A stretch of DNA of 64,000 nucleotides from CBDFNN01 sp965250215. GTDB taxonomy: Bacteria; Bacteroidota; Rhodothermia; Rhodothermales; DATKEJ01. Numbering within the stretch: position 1 is the stretch's first letter; each line of letters begins with the position of its first letter. This document shows, piece by piece, positions 51,700-60,489 of this stretch. Position numbers and translations under genes: made by a program. The notes under the pieces are model-generated. The model saw nothing but the letters and a program-made list of their open reading frames with translations. It did not search any database and had not been told where the DNA came from. The stretch covers positions 2,480,001-2,544,000 of the forward strand of contig CBDFNN010000004.1 of NCBI GenBank assembly GCA_965250215.1. The letters run 5' to 3'.

Positions 51700-53436
51700 A
51701 TGCGCCTCGCTCCCGTCATCATAATCATGTCTCTCATAATTCTGCTATCTGCGTGCTTTCGTGGAGTACCAGAACCACCGGCTGCGGTGTCGAATCTCCA
51801 ACTTCAAGAGGGTTTTTCGTTCGAGGTGCTCGGAGTTGCCTCCTTCGAGGGGCTGGGGCACGGATTCGAGGGACCTCAGGGTACGAGCATCCAACGCAAT
51901 CCATCGGACAACTCGCTCGCCGTGGGTCCTGAGCATGTCATTCAGACCGTTAACACACGGACCGCGATTTTCTCTAAGACAGGGGACGTGCTCTATGGTC
52001 CGGTCGAGAACAGCAATTTCTTTCGTGGATTTGGGGGTGCCTGCGAAAACATCAACAACGGTGACACGGTTGTTACCTATGATCAATTGGCGAAACGCTG
52101 GCTTGTTGTTATGCCCATTTTCCGCAGGCTTCCCCGCCGAGCGAATGAACCCCCAGCGCCAAGGCCGGAAGACGGGCCGGTCTTAAGCGCACCCGGTAAG
52201 ATTGATCAACCAGGCCCGGCGGTAGCGCTTTATCATCCAGCGCGACTTTCGCCAGAAGAAGTCGCCGTGCTAGCCGAACAAGGTCAGCGCGACCGTGATG
52301 CTCGGCGCGAAGCTCCTGAAGCTGATGGCAGCTTTGCAATGTGTTATGCGATAAGCGCGACAGCTGACCCAATGGGTGAGTGGTACCGGTATGAGTTTGT
52401 CCGCCCACTCTTTCCGGACTACCCCCGCCCAGCCGTATGGCCTGATGGCTACTACGTGCCGACCAGTACCGGCGACGAAATCATCGAAAAGCATGCTTGC
52501 GTCGTAGAGCGAGACAAGATGCTCGCAGGCCAGCCAGCACGCGAGCTATGCATCATCGTACCCGGCGTAAATTTTCTCAACAACGCAGATCTCGATGGCA
52601 CGCAGCTTCCACCACGTGGCGCTCCTAACCCGATGCTGGCCACTGGGGGTTCACAACTGAATGGCCTTTTAGGGGATGACAGGATTCTGGTCTGGAATTA
52701 CCACGTCGACTGGGAAAGCATCGAAAACACGAGGCTCGAAGGCCCCGTTGAAATTCCTGTGGACCCTTACGCCTTTCTATGTGGTGGACAATTGACGCGC
52801 TGCGTCCCCCAACCCGGAACCGATGAACGACTAGACGCACAGGGGGACAAACTGGTGGCCCGTGTGACGTATCGCCGCCGAGGCGATCAGGAGTCCGTAG
52901 TGGCTGCTCATTCTGTAGCCGTCGGGTTCACTGGTTCTATTGAGGCCGACCCCGCTCCTAAATATGGCGATCAAGGATTCAATCCATCCGTGGGCGGCGG
53001 CGTCCGTTGGTATGAGTTCCGAGTAGATAATGCTCGGTCAATGGCTCTGTACCAGCAGGGAACGTACGCGCCCGCTGTTGCTCCTGGAGACTCCGCTGAC
53101 TCCGGACCCTTCCGCTGGCTCCCGAGTCCGGCCATGGATGGCTACGGTAATATTGGGATTGGGTATTCCTGGGGCTCGGCTCAGGACTTCGCCGGGCAAC
53201 GCTTTGCAGCCCGGACGCCTGCTGACAGCCTGGGCCAACTTGCGAGTGACGAGCTTGTATTGGTCACCGGAAGTGCCCCTCAGAGCAACACGCTTCGCTG
53301 GGAAGACTATACGCAGACGTCAATCGACCCTAGGGACGATTGCACCATCTGGTACGTCGGAGACTATTACCAAGAAGGCGCGACAGACTATTCGACTCGT
53401 ATTAGCGCCGTCCAGATGCCCGGTTGCGGCAAATAA
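51700..53436 (+). CDS. Lipoprotein of unknown function
   Basis: The 578-residue protein starts with a lipoprotein signal (MRLAPVIIIMSLIILLSACFRG, lipobox LSAC). The rest is a beta-rich exported region with conserved-looking motifs: SFEGLGHGFEG, NPSDNSLAVGPEHVIQTVN, WLVVMPIFRRLP, CYAISATADPMGEWYRYEF, PDGYYVPTSTG, WNYHVDWESI, GGGVRWYEFRV, SPAMDGYGNIGIGYSWGSA, and TLRWEDYTQTSIDPRDDCTIWYVGDYY. This looks like a six- or seven-bladed propeller reading of a secreted hypothetical family. The G+C content appears higher than that of its neighbours. Divergent from the sorting-domain gene across the TTATTGG array. Confidence 0.7.
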   Translation: MRLAPVIIIMSLIILLSACFRGVPEPPAAVSNLQLQEGFSFEVLGVASFEGLGHGFEGPQGTSIQRNPSDNSLAVGPEHVIQTVNTRTAIFSKTGDVLYGPVENSNFFRGFGGACENINNGDTVVTYDQLAKRWLVVMPIFRRLPRRANEPPAPRPEDGPVLSAPGKIDQPGPAVALYHPARLSPEEVAVLAEQGQRDRDARREAPEADGSFAMCYAISATADPMGEWYRYEFVRPLFPDYPRPAVWPDGYYVPTSTGDEIIEKHACVVERDKMLAGQPARELCIIVPGVNFLNNADLDGTQLPPRGAPNPMLATGGSQLNGLLGDDRILVWNYHVDWESIENTRLEGPVEIPVDPYAFLCGGQLTRCVPQPGTDERLDAQGDKLVARVTYRRRGDQESVVAAHSVAVGFTGSIEADPAPKYGDQGFNPSVGGGVRWYEFRVDNARSMALYQQGTYAPAVAPGDSADSGPFRWLPSPAMDGYGNIGIGYSWGSAQDFAGQRFAARTPADSLGQLASDELVLVTGSAPQSNTLRWEDYTQTSIDPRDDCTIWYVGDYYQEGATDYSTRISAVQMPGCGK

Positions 53437-53450
53437 CCGATCTCTTAATC

Positions 53451-53468
53451 TTGACACACTAGATGTTC
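53451..53468. repeat. Short direct repeat TTGACACACTAGATGTTC, first copy
   Basis: TTGACACACTAGATGTTC here and TTGACACGCTAGACATCC at 53559-53576 share 14 of 18 bases in the same orientation, 108 bp apart. The stem TTGACACACT also resembles the inner end of the IS256-type element (TTGACACACTTAATGC). Meaning unclear. Confidence 0.4.
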
Positions 53469-53588
53469 GGATCTAAGTGGGTGGATGTTCTTCGAGGCAC
53501 TTAATTTCTTCCTGGGAAAAATATGCAATGATTAGTTCGCGAATTTCGGGAAGTAAAATTGACACGCTAGACATCCTCCCGCTTACTA

Positions 53589-55520
53589 CTATGGTACTTG
53601 GGATGCAAGCCCGTTCGCCGGTAACCAGACGTTCAAGAAATCAAAGGACGTCACATCACCGCTCAAGTTGAAGTCGCCAGAGTGATAGCCAGGGACTCCT
53701 CCGTTTTGAGGCAACCATACATTCAAGAAGTCGAAAGCGGTGATCGAGTCATCTGCATTGCCGTCACCGCCCCAGATGGTGAAGGAACCATCGCCTCGAT
53801 CTCGTAGAGCGGATCCGCTTGGTGCATAGGCGGCATCTGCACCAGAGCTAAAGTTGTAGAAGGAGGAGTCGATATTCCAGCTCAAGGTGTAAGGTCTCGT
53901 AGACATTACCGGTAAATGATTGCGGTGCTGCACCACGATGTAGTGAGGATAGGGGTTGCCGACGTGAGGGAAGTAACTGTTGCTTGGCTTTATCAACAGA
54001 CCTCCATCTGTTAAGCCAAATGAGCCGGACCACTTGAGGTCAAGATCACTAGGGATCCCTCTGTAAAGGGACACAAAAACCCAGTCCACAATGTTCGAGG
54101 GAATGCTATTGAAGCTCTGAGAATAGGGTTGATTCCAGGGTGAGGCAGTGTAGGGATGCGAAAGAGGAATGTGTCTGTTCAGATCCTTATGCATCGTGGA
54201 TGATCCGTTGTAGGCACCGTCCAGGAGAAGCTTGACATTGAAGTCGAGAGGCTGAGCTGAAGCGTCGTATTCGACGGCTCCAATGTCGCATCCAATATCA
54301 GTGTTGGTAATAGTCGGGTCGTCGTAAGTTCTGGTCAAAACTGATCCTGACCTACCACGCTGGTCCCAGGCTTGGAATTCGCAACTCCCTCTGTCAAGAA
54401 CCATAAAAGAAGTGCTAGAAGGTTCGTGAGTCTCGGTAGGGCCTCCGTTGTCCTCCAAGGGTCCCAGCAGTGGATCCAAAGGTGAAGCCGCATTTCCGAC
54501 ATAGTCGCCATTAGCATTGGGGATACCAATGACGAAGTAACTCTCGGCGCCACTTTGATCACCGATTAGATTGGAGCCTCTGATGAAAGACGAGGGATCT
54601 TCAGCGACCGAGATGTCTGGAATGGGAGTGGCTGAAATGTTCGTTATGTCGAAGTTATTGGCGACAATATTGTTGAATAGCGTGACCGTACCACCTCGTT
54701 CAATCGTCATTCCACCGCCCTCCGCAATATTGGAACTTGGTCCAACATAGTTCCCAGTGATCGTTGAATGAAATACTCGAAGGTCTCCAATACTAGTAGT
54801 CTTGTTAAAGTAGATACCGCCCCCGTACCGCGTGGCTCTGTTGCCACTGATTGTACTCGACTCAACGGTAAGGTCGTCCAATGATCGAGACAAAATACCG
54901 CCGCCGGTAATGGCAATATTATTGGATATCGTTGAGTACCTAATGCTAGCGTCCCTTTCGGAATAGACACCGCCCCCATCGAAACCTGCCGTATTTCCAG
55001 ATATATTCGATCTTACAATTTCTAAGTCCCCTTTTGCTCGGACACCTCCACCGTGAGTTACTGCAATGCAATTCGTGATGGAAGAGTCTAGAATGGTTAA
55101 ATGGCCGAATGATGAAGATAGATGGACACACCCGCTAGAGGCGCTACCAGCATTGAGATGAAGACCACTGATCGAATAATCGAGCTGTCCATTTAAGGAA
55201 AATATTCTGTAAGTAAGACCGCCATCGATAGTCAATAGATCAGATCCAGGACCATAGAAGTTAAGATCCCCTTCAACCTGCTGGAGATCGCTGGTTAGCA
55301 GAATAACTCCTTGGACGTCGAAAATTATGTCATCCTTCCCATTTCCGGCAGGGCAATCGTCATAGGCCAAATCTGTATTTGCTGCCTCGATGGCTTCTCG
55401 GAGGCTGCAGGTGCCATTGCTGGGATTGAAATCATCGGCTTTATCGGTGACGCGGATAACATCGGCTCTTGTCGTTGAAATAAGGACAAGGATGAGCAGG
55501 ACGGAAGAAAAGATTTTCAT
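53589..55520 (-). CDS. Secreted parallel beta-helix protein with dockerin-like C-terminus
   Basis: Signal peptide (SSVLLILVLISTTRA) followed by the CSLREAI-type opening (TCSLREAIEAANTD) of choice-of-anchor/right-handed beta-helix proteins, then pectate-lyase-like coils (SNISGNTAGFDGGGVYSERD, STISNNIAITGGGILSRSL, STISGNRATRYGGGIYFN, IVANNF). The C-terminal 60 residues hold two dockerin type I-like repeats: GGDGNADDSITAFDFLNVWLP and GDFNLSGDVTSFDFLNVWLP. Proteins of this type are exported adhesins or polysaccharide-acting proteins; dockerins bind cohesin partners on other proteins. A frameshifted tail copy of the second dockerin lies at 51582. Confidence 0.8.
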   Translation of the reverse strand: MKIFSSVLLILVLISTTRADVIRVTDKADDFNPSNGTCSLREAIEAANTDLAYDDCPAGNGKDDIIFDVQGVILLTSDLQQVEGDLNFYGPGSDLLTIDGGLTYRIFSLNGQLDYSISGLHLNAGSASSGCVHLSSSFGHLTILDSSITNCIAVTHGGGVRAKGDLEIVRSNISGNTAGFDGGGVYSERDASIRYSTISNNIAITGGGILSRSLDDLTVESSTISGNRATRYGGGIYFNKTTSIGDLRVFHSTITGNYVGPSSNIAEGGGMTIERGGTVTLFNNIVANNFDITNISATPIPDISVAEDPSSFIRGSNLIGDQSGAESYFVIGIPNANGDYVGNAASPLDPLLGPLEDNGGPTETHEPSSTSFMVLDRGSCEFQAWDQRGRSGSVLTRTYDDPTITNTDIGCDIGAVEYDASAQPLDFNVKLLLDGAYNGSSTMHKDLNRHIPLSHPYTASPWNQPYSQSFNSIPSNIVDWVFVSLYRGIPSDLDLKWSGSFGLTDGGLLIKPSNSYFPHVGNPYPHYIVVQHRNHLPVMSTRPYTLSWNIDSSFYNFSSGADAAYAPSGSALRDRGDGSFTIWGGDGNADDSITAFDFLNVWLPQNGGVPGYHSGDFNLSGDVTSFDFLNVWLPANGLASQVP

Positions 55521-55593
55521 CGTATCGGAATTACATCTTGGTTGTGTAACTCCTATTACGATTCCGGGGTAGAGATAGGACAGAGAGAAGGAG

Positions 55594-55693
55594 TCCTTGG
55601 TTGTTGGTCCTGCTTCATCTCACTAACAATCTGAAAGTGTGGAGCTTGGTGCCTGATAGGGAAGGACTGACGACTGAAGGCTGATGACTGATC
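55594..55693. repeat. Heptamer units upstream of the beta-helix gene
   Basis: TCCTTGG, TTGTTGG at 55594-55607 and ACTGACG, ACTGAAG, GCTGATG, ACTGATC at 55666-55693. The second block lies 9 bp beyond the stop of the DUF5916 gene. Confidence 0.65.
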
Positions 55694-55702
55694 CCAGCCC
55701 AC

Positions 55703-57892
55703 TCAGAGTCTATAGGTATAGTTGACCTTGAAACTAGCACCGGTCTCGAAGGCTCTCAGTCGGAATCGATCTAGAGGGTCTAGATCTTCCGAGTACGCAT
55801 TCTCCCAATTTCTGGACAGGACAAAGTAGATGTCGCTGCCTGGTTTGACCGTCCATCGATAGCGAAAAAATAGAGTCAGAAGTTCGCTCACATTGTCGAA
55901 TTGTAGAAGGGTGGTCGCGGATTGCCAAGGGTTCAGCTGCCAACCGCTTGAGAATTGGAAAAGATGGGTCCTGAACGATCCTGCCGGAATCGTCACATCG
56001 TTAACACTCCAGCTCTGCGATAAGCTCAGCCCGGGCATGGGTTTGTAGTTTAAACCAATCCTTAACTGATTACGAGTACCTTCCCAAAAACTAGCTCGTT
56101 CAATGAGACCATTCGCTGAGAGTTTTCGTCGTCCGGCGCTGAGTAGAGAAAGGGAAAGCTCCTTGAAATCATAGTCGCCCGATGGGACCACAAGATCATC
56201 GAATATTTGAAAATCTCCCTCTAGTAATTCCTTCGACAAAACGCCATCTAGAGCAATGAGGTCGCCACTTTCGAATTCGATGCCGAGGAGGGTGGCCTTG
56301 AAGCCTCTGGTCAGTCGAGTACCATCGAGGTCCAGCAGGTTTTCGAAGGCCAGGCTAAAGCTGAGTCCTCTAATTAGAGGGTTTTCAAGAAGGAGGGGTT
56401 CATAGCGGATTTGTGGCTCTGCACGCTTGAATCCTCGTCGACTCACAAAGCCAAGCGCCGGTTTATAGAAGTCACCAAATTCCCGATACGAGGTCTGAAA
56501 TATCAAGGGCTCGTTGTCATATCGAAACCTGAAGCCTCTAGCCGTACGATCCCAATCTGAACTGATTTCATCTGGGACAGAAATGCTGTTCCAGACGATG
56601 AAGGATTGAAAATTGAAATTCTTGTCTCCAAACAATGTCCTTGTTGTCAATTCGATGTCGACTCCAAATGTGTATCGATCTGGCAATGCAGGCTTGTCTT
56701 CGAGAATAGCACTTGCCCGACGCGTGGCAACAAATCCAAGCGACGACTGATCTAGAATATTTCGCTTTATTCGTCCGATGGAGAAGTTCTCGCTCGCGGT
56801 CTCTGCGGTCGATTTTGTATTTACATGAAGTGCACCGATCTCGAAGGGGCCTTGTTGACCACCGAGGCGGACTCCATAGGCAATGGGTATTTGTCTGCCT
56901 TCTTGGAGACCAATATTGCGACTGAAATATGGTGTGACCTGATTTCGAGGTGCAAAGCTAAACACGTTTGAACCTTCTAAGAAAAAGTCTCGTTTTTCCG
57001 GAAATAGAAGAGGGAAGCGTGTTAGGTTGACACGTCTTTGATCTACTTCGACTTCGGCGAAATCCGTGTTGTATGTGAACGCCGCTCGCAGACTTGGTGT
57101 CACGCTGTATCCAATATCAAAGCCGGCATTGGAGTCCAGATCAATATCATTGTCTTCGCTGGCAAGTCGATTTCCTACACCGATAAGATAAGGTCTGATT
57201 TCGAGCCCAATCCCCTGTGACATGCCTTCAAGGCCAGTGAGCGCACCAGAATAAATCGGTTCGAAAATACTCTGATTTCTGCGATGTCCGTTCCAGACGA
57301 CGTCCTCATTCTTTCTTCGTATCGTGCGTTGGAAATTGATATTCCAGGTCGACTTCTCTGCATCGAAATTCAGCGTTCCAAATGGGATGGCCATTTCAAC
57401 GGACCATCCGAGGGCACTGCGCTGCACTCTTGCCTCCCACAATCCGTCCCAACTCTTGTTGACAGTAGAACTGATTAAGGCATCACCCATGAGGCCCACA
57501 GGATTTACTTCAAAAAGATAACCGGTCCTTCCATCTTGGAAGGTGTCGAGGACCACGAGGAAGTTGTCATCTGTATGAAGATTGGCATCACGTTGCTTCT
57601 GAAATCCAATGATACCATCGGGGTCAGAGTCAAAAAGCATGGCCCCGATGTAGAGGTGCGTGCTCGTGTAGGCAATAGAAACCTCTGTCCTTTCGCTCGC
57701 TGCTTCGCCCTCCAATGGCACGCGTTGGAGGAAGTTTTCTGCCTTCTCAGAATTAGCCCAGAAAGCTTCATGAAGATGGCCGTCCAGTTGGATTGGCTCT
57801 TGGAGTTGGGTCGCCTTGATTGATGGTGTCTGTGCATGAGCCCACTCGAAGAAAAGCAAGATTGACAAAAAGAGGCAAGCTAGATGCTTCAT
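55703..57892 (-). CDS. DUF5916 protein with CBM9-like N-terminal domain
   Basis: Signal peptide (MKHLACLFLSILLFFEWAHA) followed by a CBM9-like region (IQLDGHLHEAFWANSEKAENF, THLYIGAMLFDSDP, DDNFLVVLDTFQDGRTGYLFEVN, WDGLWEARVQRSALGWSVEMAIPF). From about residue 220 comes a DUF5916-type beta-barrel-like region (RRKNEDVVWNGHRRNQSIFEP, RRVNLTRFPLLFPEKRDFFLEGSNVF, aromatic alternating strands to the terminal VNYTYRL). DUF5916 proteins are found in Bacteroidota and may be outer membrane barrels; the CBM9 part suggests glycan binding. Role unknown. Length is normal. The C-terminal tail is duplicated as a relic at 46796. Confidence 0.85.
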   Translation of the reverse strand: MKHLACLFLSILLFFEWAHAQTPSIKATQLQEPIQLDGHLHEAFWANSEKAENFLQRVPLEGEAASERTEVSIAYTSTHLYIGAMLFDSDPDGIIGFQKQRDANLHTDDNFLVVLDTFQDGRTGYLFEVNPVGLMGDALISSTVNKSWDGLWEARVQRSALGWSVEMAIPFGTLNFDAEKSTWNINFQRTIRRKNEDVVWNGHRRNQSIFEPIYSGALTGLEGMSQGIGLEIRPYLIGVGNRLASEDNDIDLDSNAGFDIGYSVTPSLRAAFTYNTDFAEVEVDQRRVNLTRFPLLFPEKRDFFLEGSNVFSFAPRNQVTPYFSRNIGLQEGRQIPIAYGVRLGGQQGPFEIGALHVNTKSTAETASENFSIGRIKRNILDQSSLGFVATRRASAILEDKPALPDRYTFGVDIELTTRTLFGDKNFNFQSFIVWNSISVPDEISSDWDRTARGFRFRYDNEPLIFQTSYREFGDFYKPALGFVSRRGFKRAEPQIRYEPLLLENPLIRGLSFSLAFENLLDLDGTRLTRGFKATLLGIEFESGDLIALDGVLSKELLEGDFQIFDDLVVPSGDYDFKELSLSLLSAGRRKLSANGLIERASFWEGTRNQLRIGLNYKPMPGLSLSQSWSVNDVTIPAGSFRTHLFQFSSGWQLNPWQSATTLLQFDNVSELLTLFFRYRWTVKPGSDIYFVLSRNWENAYSEDLDPLDRFRLRAFETGASFKVNYTYRL

Positions 57893-58002
57893 GAACAGAT
57901 TCAGCCTTTAGATGCTTCGAGTCGATTATTCAATGCATAGGGATCGCAGTTGAGGGAGAATAGCCGAAAGGTCTTGAAAAGCCTAGCCGGTGTGACTGGT
58001 CA

Positions 58003-60327
58003 CTACTTTATCACGGTCACCATCTGCCGATCCTTGAAGGTCTCTCCTAAGGTCTCGTAGATGTAGATACCACTCGAGAAATTGCTTGCATCCAGAGTTA
58101 CTCGCAGCTCTCGATTGGCTTCCATGTGACCATCGAAAGCAAGGGCAATAAAGCGACCCTGCAAGTCATATATCGATACTTTGACCTTCTGGTCCGATGC
58201 CACTATCACAGAGAATTGTGCATTTGTTGTAAATGGATTTGGGTAGGCTTGCTTGATTCCATGTGTGCCGGATTGCTCCAAAAGAAACTCCACTACCTCG
58301 CTGTATTCGAAGTTGCCATCAAAATCTAGTTGCTTAATCCTAAGCCGATGTCGACCTGGGGTGAGTTCGCTTGCATGGTAATGGTAGTCATTCTGCTCAT
58401 TAGTGGTTGCGGCTCCTGAGATGAAATCGAGGCTCTTCCACTCTTCAAAAGATGGTTCACTTAACACAGATTGATGTTGTATTTCAAAACCAGCATTATT
58501 GGTCTCACTTAGTGTGGTCCAAGAAAGAGTTGGTATGCCATCGTCAATTTGAACGAATATATTAGAGAACTCAACGGGTAAGGGCGCCACCAATATGTTG
58601 AGTTGGAAAAAGATACCGCCACTGCCGGCACCAAGAATAGCATCGGGCTCTCCATCGCCATCTAGATCTGCAATTGATGGTGCATTATGAAAGCTGACAT
58701 TGGCCAGGCCGAAGGAATTAAGTCCACGTCGAACAAATGCTGGACTCGTACTTGTGCCTGTGTTTTCAAAATAGCGGATGCTGCCATGCTCCTCGCCAAT
58801 GAATGCGTCCAAGTCGCCATCTTTGTCCATATCGTAAAAAACTGGAACGCTAAAGTCGTCGACATCCGATAAGCCAAAAGGGTTGGTCTGTGGAGTAGCG
58901 AAGGCCGGACTAGAACTCGTGCCTGTGTTTTCAAAATAGAAGATGCTACCGAGCTCCTCGCCAAGGAAAGCGTCCATGTCGCCATCGTCATCAAGATCTG
59001 CAAATTCTGGAAGGCTATTGTAGCCGACATCCGATAAGCCAAAAGGGTTGGTCAGTGGGCTCGCAAAGACCGGAGATAGACTCGTGCCTGTATTTTCAAA
59101 ATAGAATGTGCTGCCAAACTCCTCACCTACGAAGGCATCCATGTCGCCATCACCGTCAATATCGACGAGGCTTGGAGCAACTTCCTCGCCCACGGCTGTC
59201 ATGCCGAATGGATGGGACTGAGGCAGTGCAAAGGCGGGATTCGTGTGTGTTCCTGTATTCTCAAAATAGTAGAAGTCCCCACTATTATTTCCAACGAGCG
59301 CATCCATGTCGCCATCGTCATCCAGATCGGCAAATTCTGGAATGCTTCTGGAGCCTACATCTGTTAGGCCAAAGGGATCGACTTGTGGAGAGCTAAAGAT
59401 TGGATTTGAGACTGAGCCTGTATTCTCTAAATAAAATATCTTACCGTGATTTTCTCCAACGATTGCATCGAAATCTCCATCGTTATCTAAATCTGCTAAA
59501 GCCGGTGCTTCATAATGATTGCTTGCAACCACAAGGCCAAAGGGATTGAGCTGCTCTGAGGTGAAGACGGGATTTGAGCTTGTGCCTTGGTTCTCGAAAT
59601 AAGAGATTCTGCCACTGCCTCCTATTCCTACAAGGCCGTCCAGATCACCATCGTTGTCTAGATCGACAAAGTTTGGTTTGAGTGTGGATCCGAAGATATT
59701 GATACCAGCAAAGCCAAAAGGGTTTGTTATTGGTGGTCCGAAAGCAGGGCTCGAACTCGTTCCTGTATTCTCAAAATAAAATAGATCAGAGTCGTTTTCT
59801 CCGAAAAAGACATCGAGATCCCCATCGTTATCCATGTCGGCGAATGCTGGTGCGACCCAATTCCCAACAACTGCGAGGCCAAATGGATTGGTCATTGGAG
59901 GGCCAAAAGCAGGGCTCGATATCGTTCCAGTATTTTCGAAGTAATGGATATTTCCAGTCCACTCACCCACGAATACATCAAAGTCGCCATCTCCATCAAT
60001 GTCGACGAAGCTTGGAACTGTATGAATGCCGCCAAGCACCAGACCAAAGGGGTTTGCTTGAGCTGCGGCGAATTTCGGATTTGATATCGTTCCCGTATTT
60101 TCGGAAAAGTAGAGACCGCCTCCTCGTTCTCCCATGAGGACATCTAGATCCCCATCGTTGTCAAGATCTGCGAAAGTGGGTGTAGGCTGTCTTCCTATAT
60201 CCCGAAGTCCAATCAGGTTGTAGGCAGGTTCAAAATATTGCGCCTGGAGGCTAACAGAAAGATTTAGAATAGGAGATGTCAGAAAAACAATTCCAAAGGT
60301 AAGTATCGATTTAGCTAAAGAGCGCAT
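58003..60327 (-). CDS. Secreted VCBS-repeat protein with C-terminal sorting domain
   Basis: Signal peptide, then about eleven tandem 48-residue repeats of the form PxFADLDNDGDLDxxxGExxGxxxYFENTGTSSxPxFxxPxTNPFGL from about residue 40 to 570. Each repeat has a DxDxDGD calcium-binding loop. The region probably forms one or more beta-propellers. The shared module follows (LPVEFSNIFVQIDDG, SWTTLSETNNAGFEIQHQS, HRLRIKQLDFDGNFEYSEVVE), and the end is AYPNPFTTNAQFSVIV...GIYIYETLG, a sorting domain. It is probably a surface display or adhesion protein. The repeats are visible at DNA level and could expand or contract. Confidence 0.85.
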   Translation of the reverse strand: MRSLAKSILTFGIVFLTSPILNLSVSLQAQYFEPAYNLIGLRDIGRQPTPTFADLDNDGDLDVLMGERGGGLYFSENTGTISNPKFAAAQANPFGLVLGGIHTVPSFVDIDGDGDFDVFVGEWTGNIHYFENTGTISSPAFGPPMTNPFGLAVVGNWVAPAFADMDNDGDLDVFFGENDSDLFYFENTGTSSSPAFGPPITNPFGFAGINIFGSTLKPNFVDLDNDGDLDGLVGIGGSGRISYFENQGTSSNPVFTSEQLNPFGLVVASNHYEAPALADLDNDGDFDAIVGENHGKIFYLENTGSVSNPIFSSPQVDPFGLTDVGSRSIPEFADLDDDGDMDALVGNNSGDFYYFENTGTHTNPAFALPQSHPFGMTAVGEEVAPSLVDIDGDGDMDAFVGEEFGSTFYFENTGTSLSPVFASPLTNPFGLSDVGYNSLPEFADLDDDGDMDAFLGEELGSIFYFENTGTSSSPAFATPQTNPFGLSDVDDFSVPVFYDMDKDGDLDAFIGEEHGSIRYFENTGTSTSPAFVRRGLNSFGLANVSFHNAPSIADLDGDGEPDAILGAGSGGIFFQLNILVAPLPVEFSNIFVQIDDGIPTLSWTTLSETNNAGFEIQHQSVLSEPSFEEWKSLDFISGAATTNEQNDYHYHASELTPGRHRLRIKQLDFDGNFEYSEVVEFLLEQSGTHGIKQAYPNPFTTNAQFSVIVASDQKVKVSIYDLQGRFIALAFDGHMEANRELRVTLDASNFSSGIYIYETLGETFKDRQMVTVIK

Positions 60328-60489
60328 GAAAAGCTTTCTTTTTAGTCAAGGTTTAACGTACATCTTGGCTTGACACATGACAACAAAGATCATCCTCTCT
60401 TAATATAATCACTACCTGCACTGTAACGACATGGCTAGACTAGATTCATGCCGTGCGGATTCTCGATTTTCATCTCAAATGAATATTGG

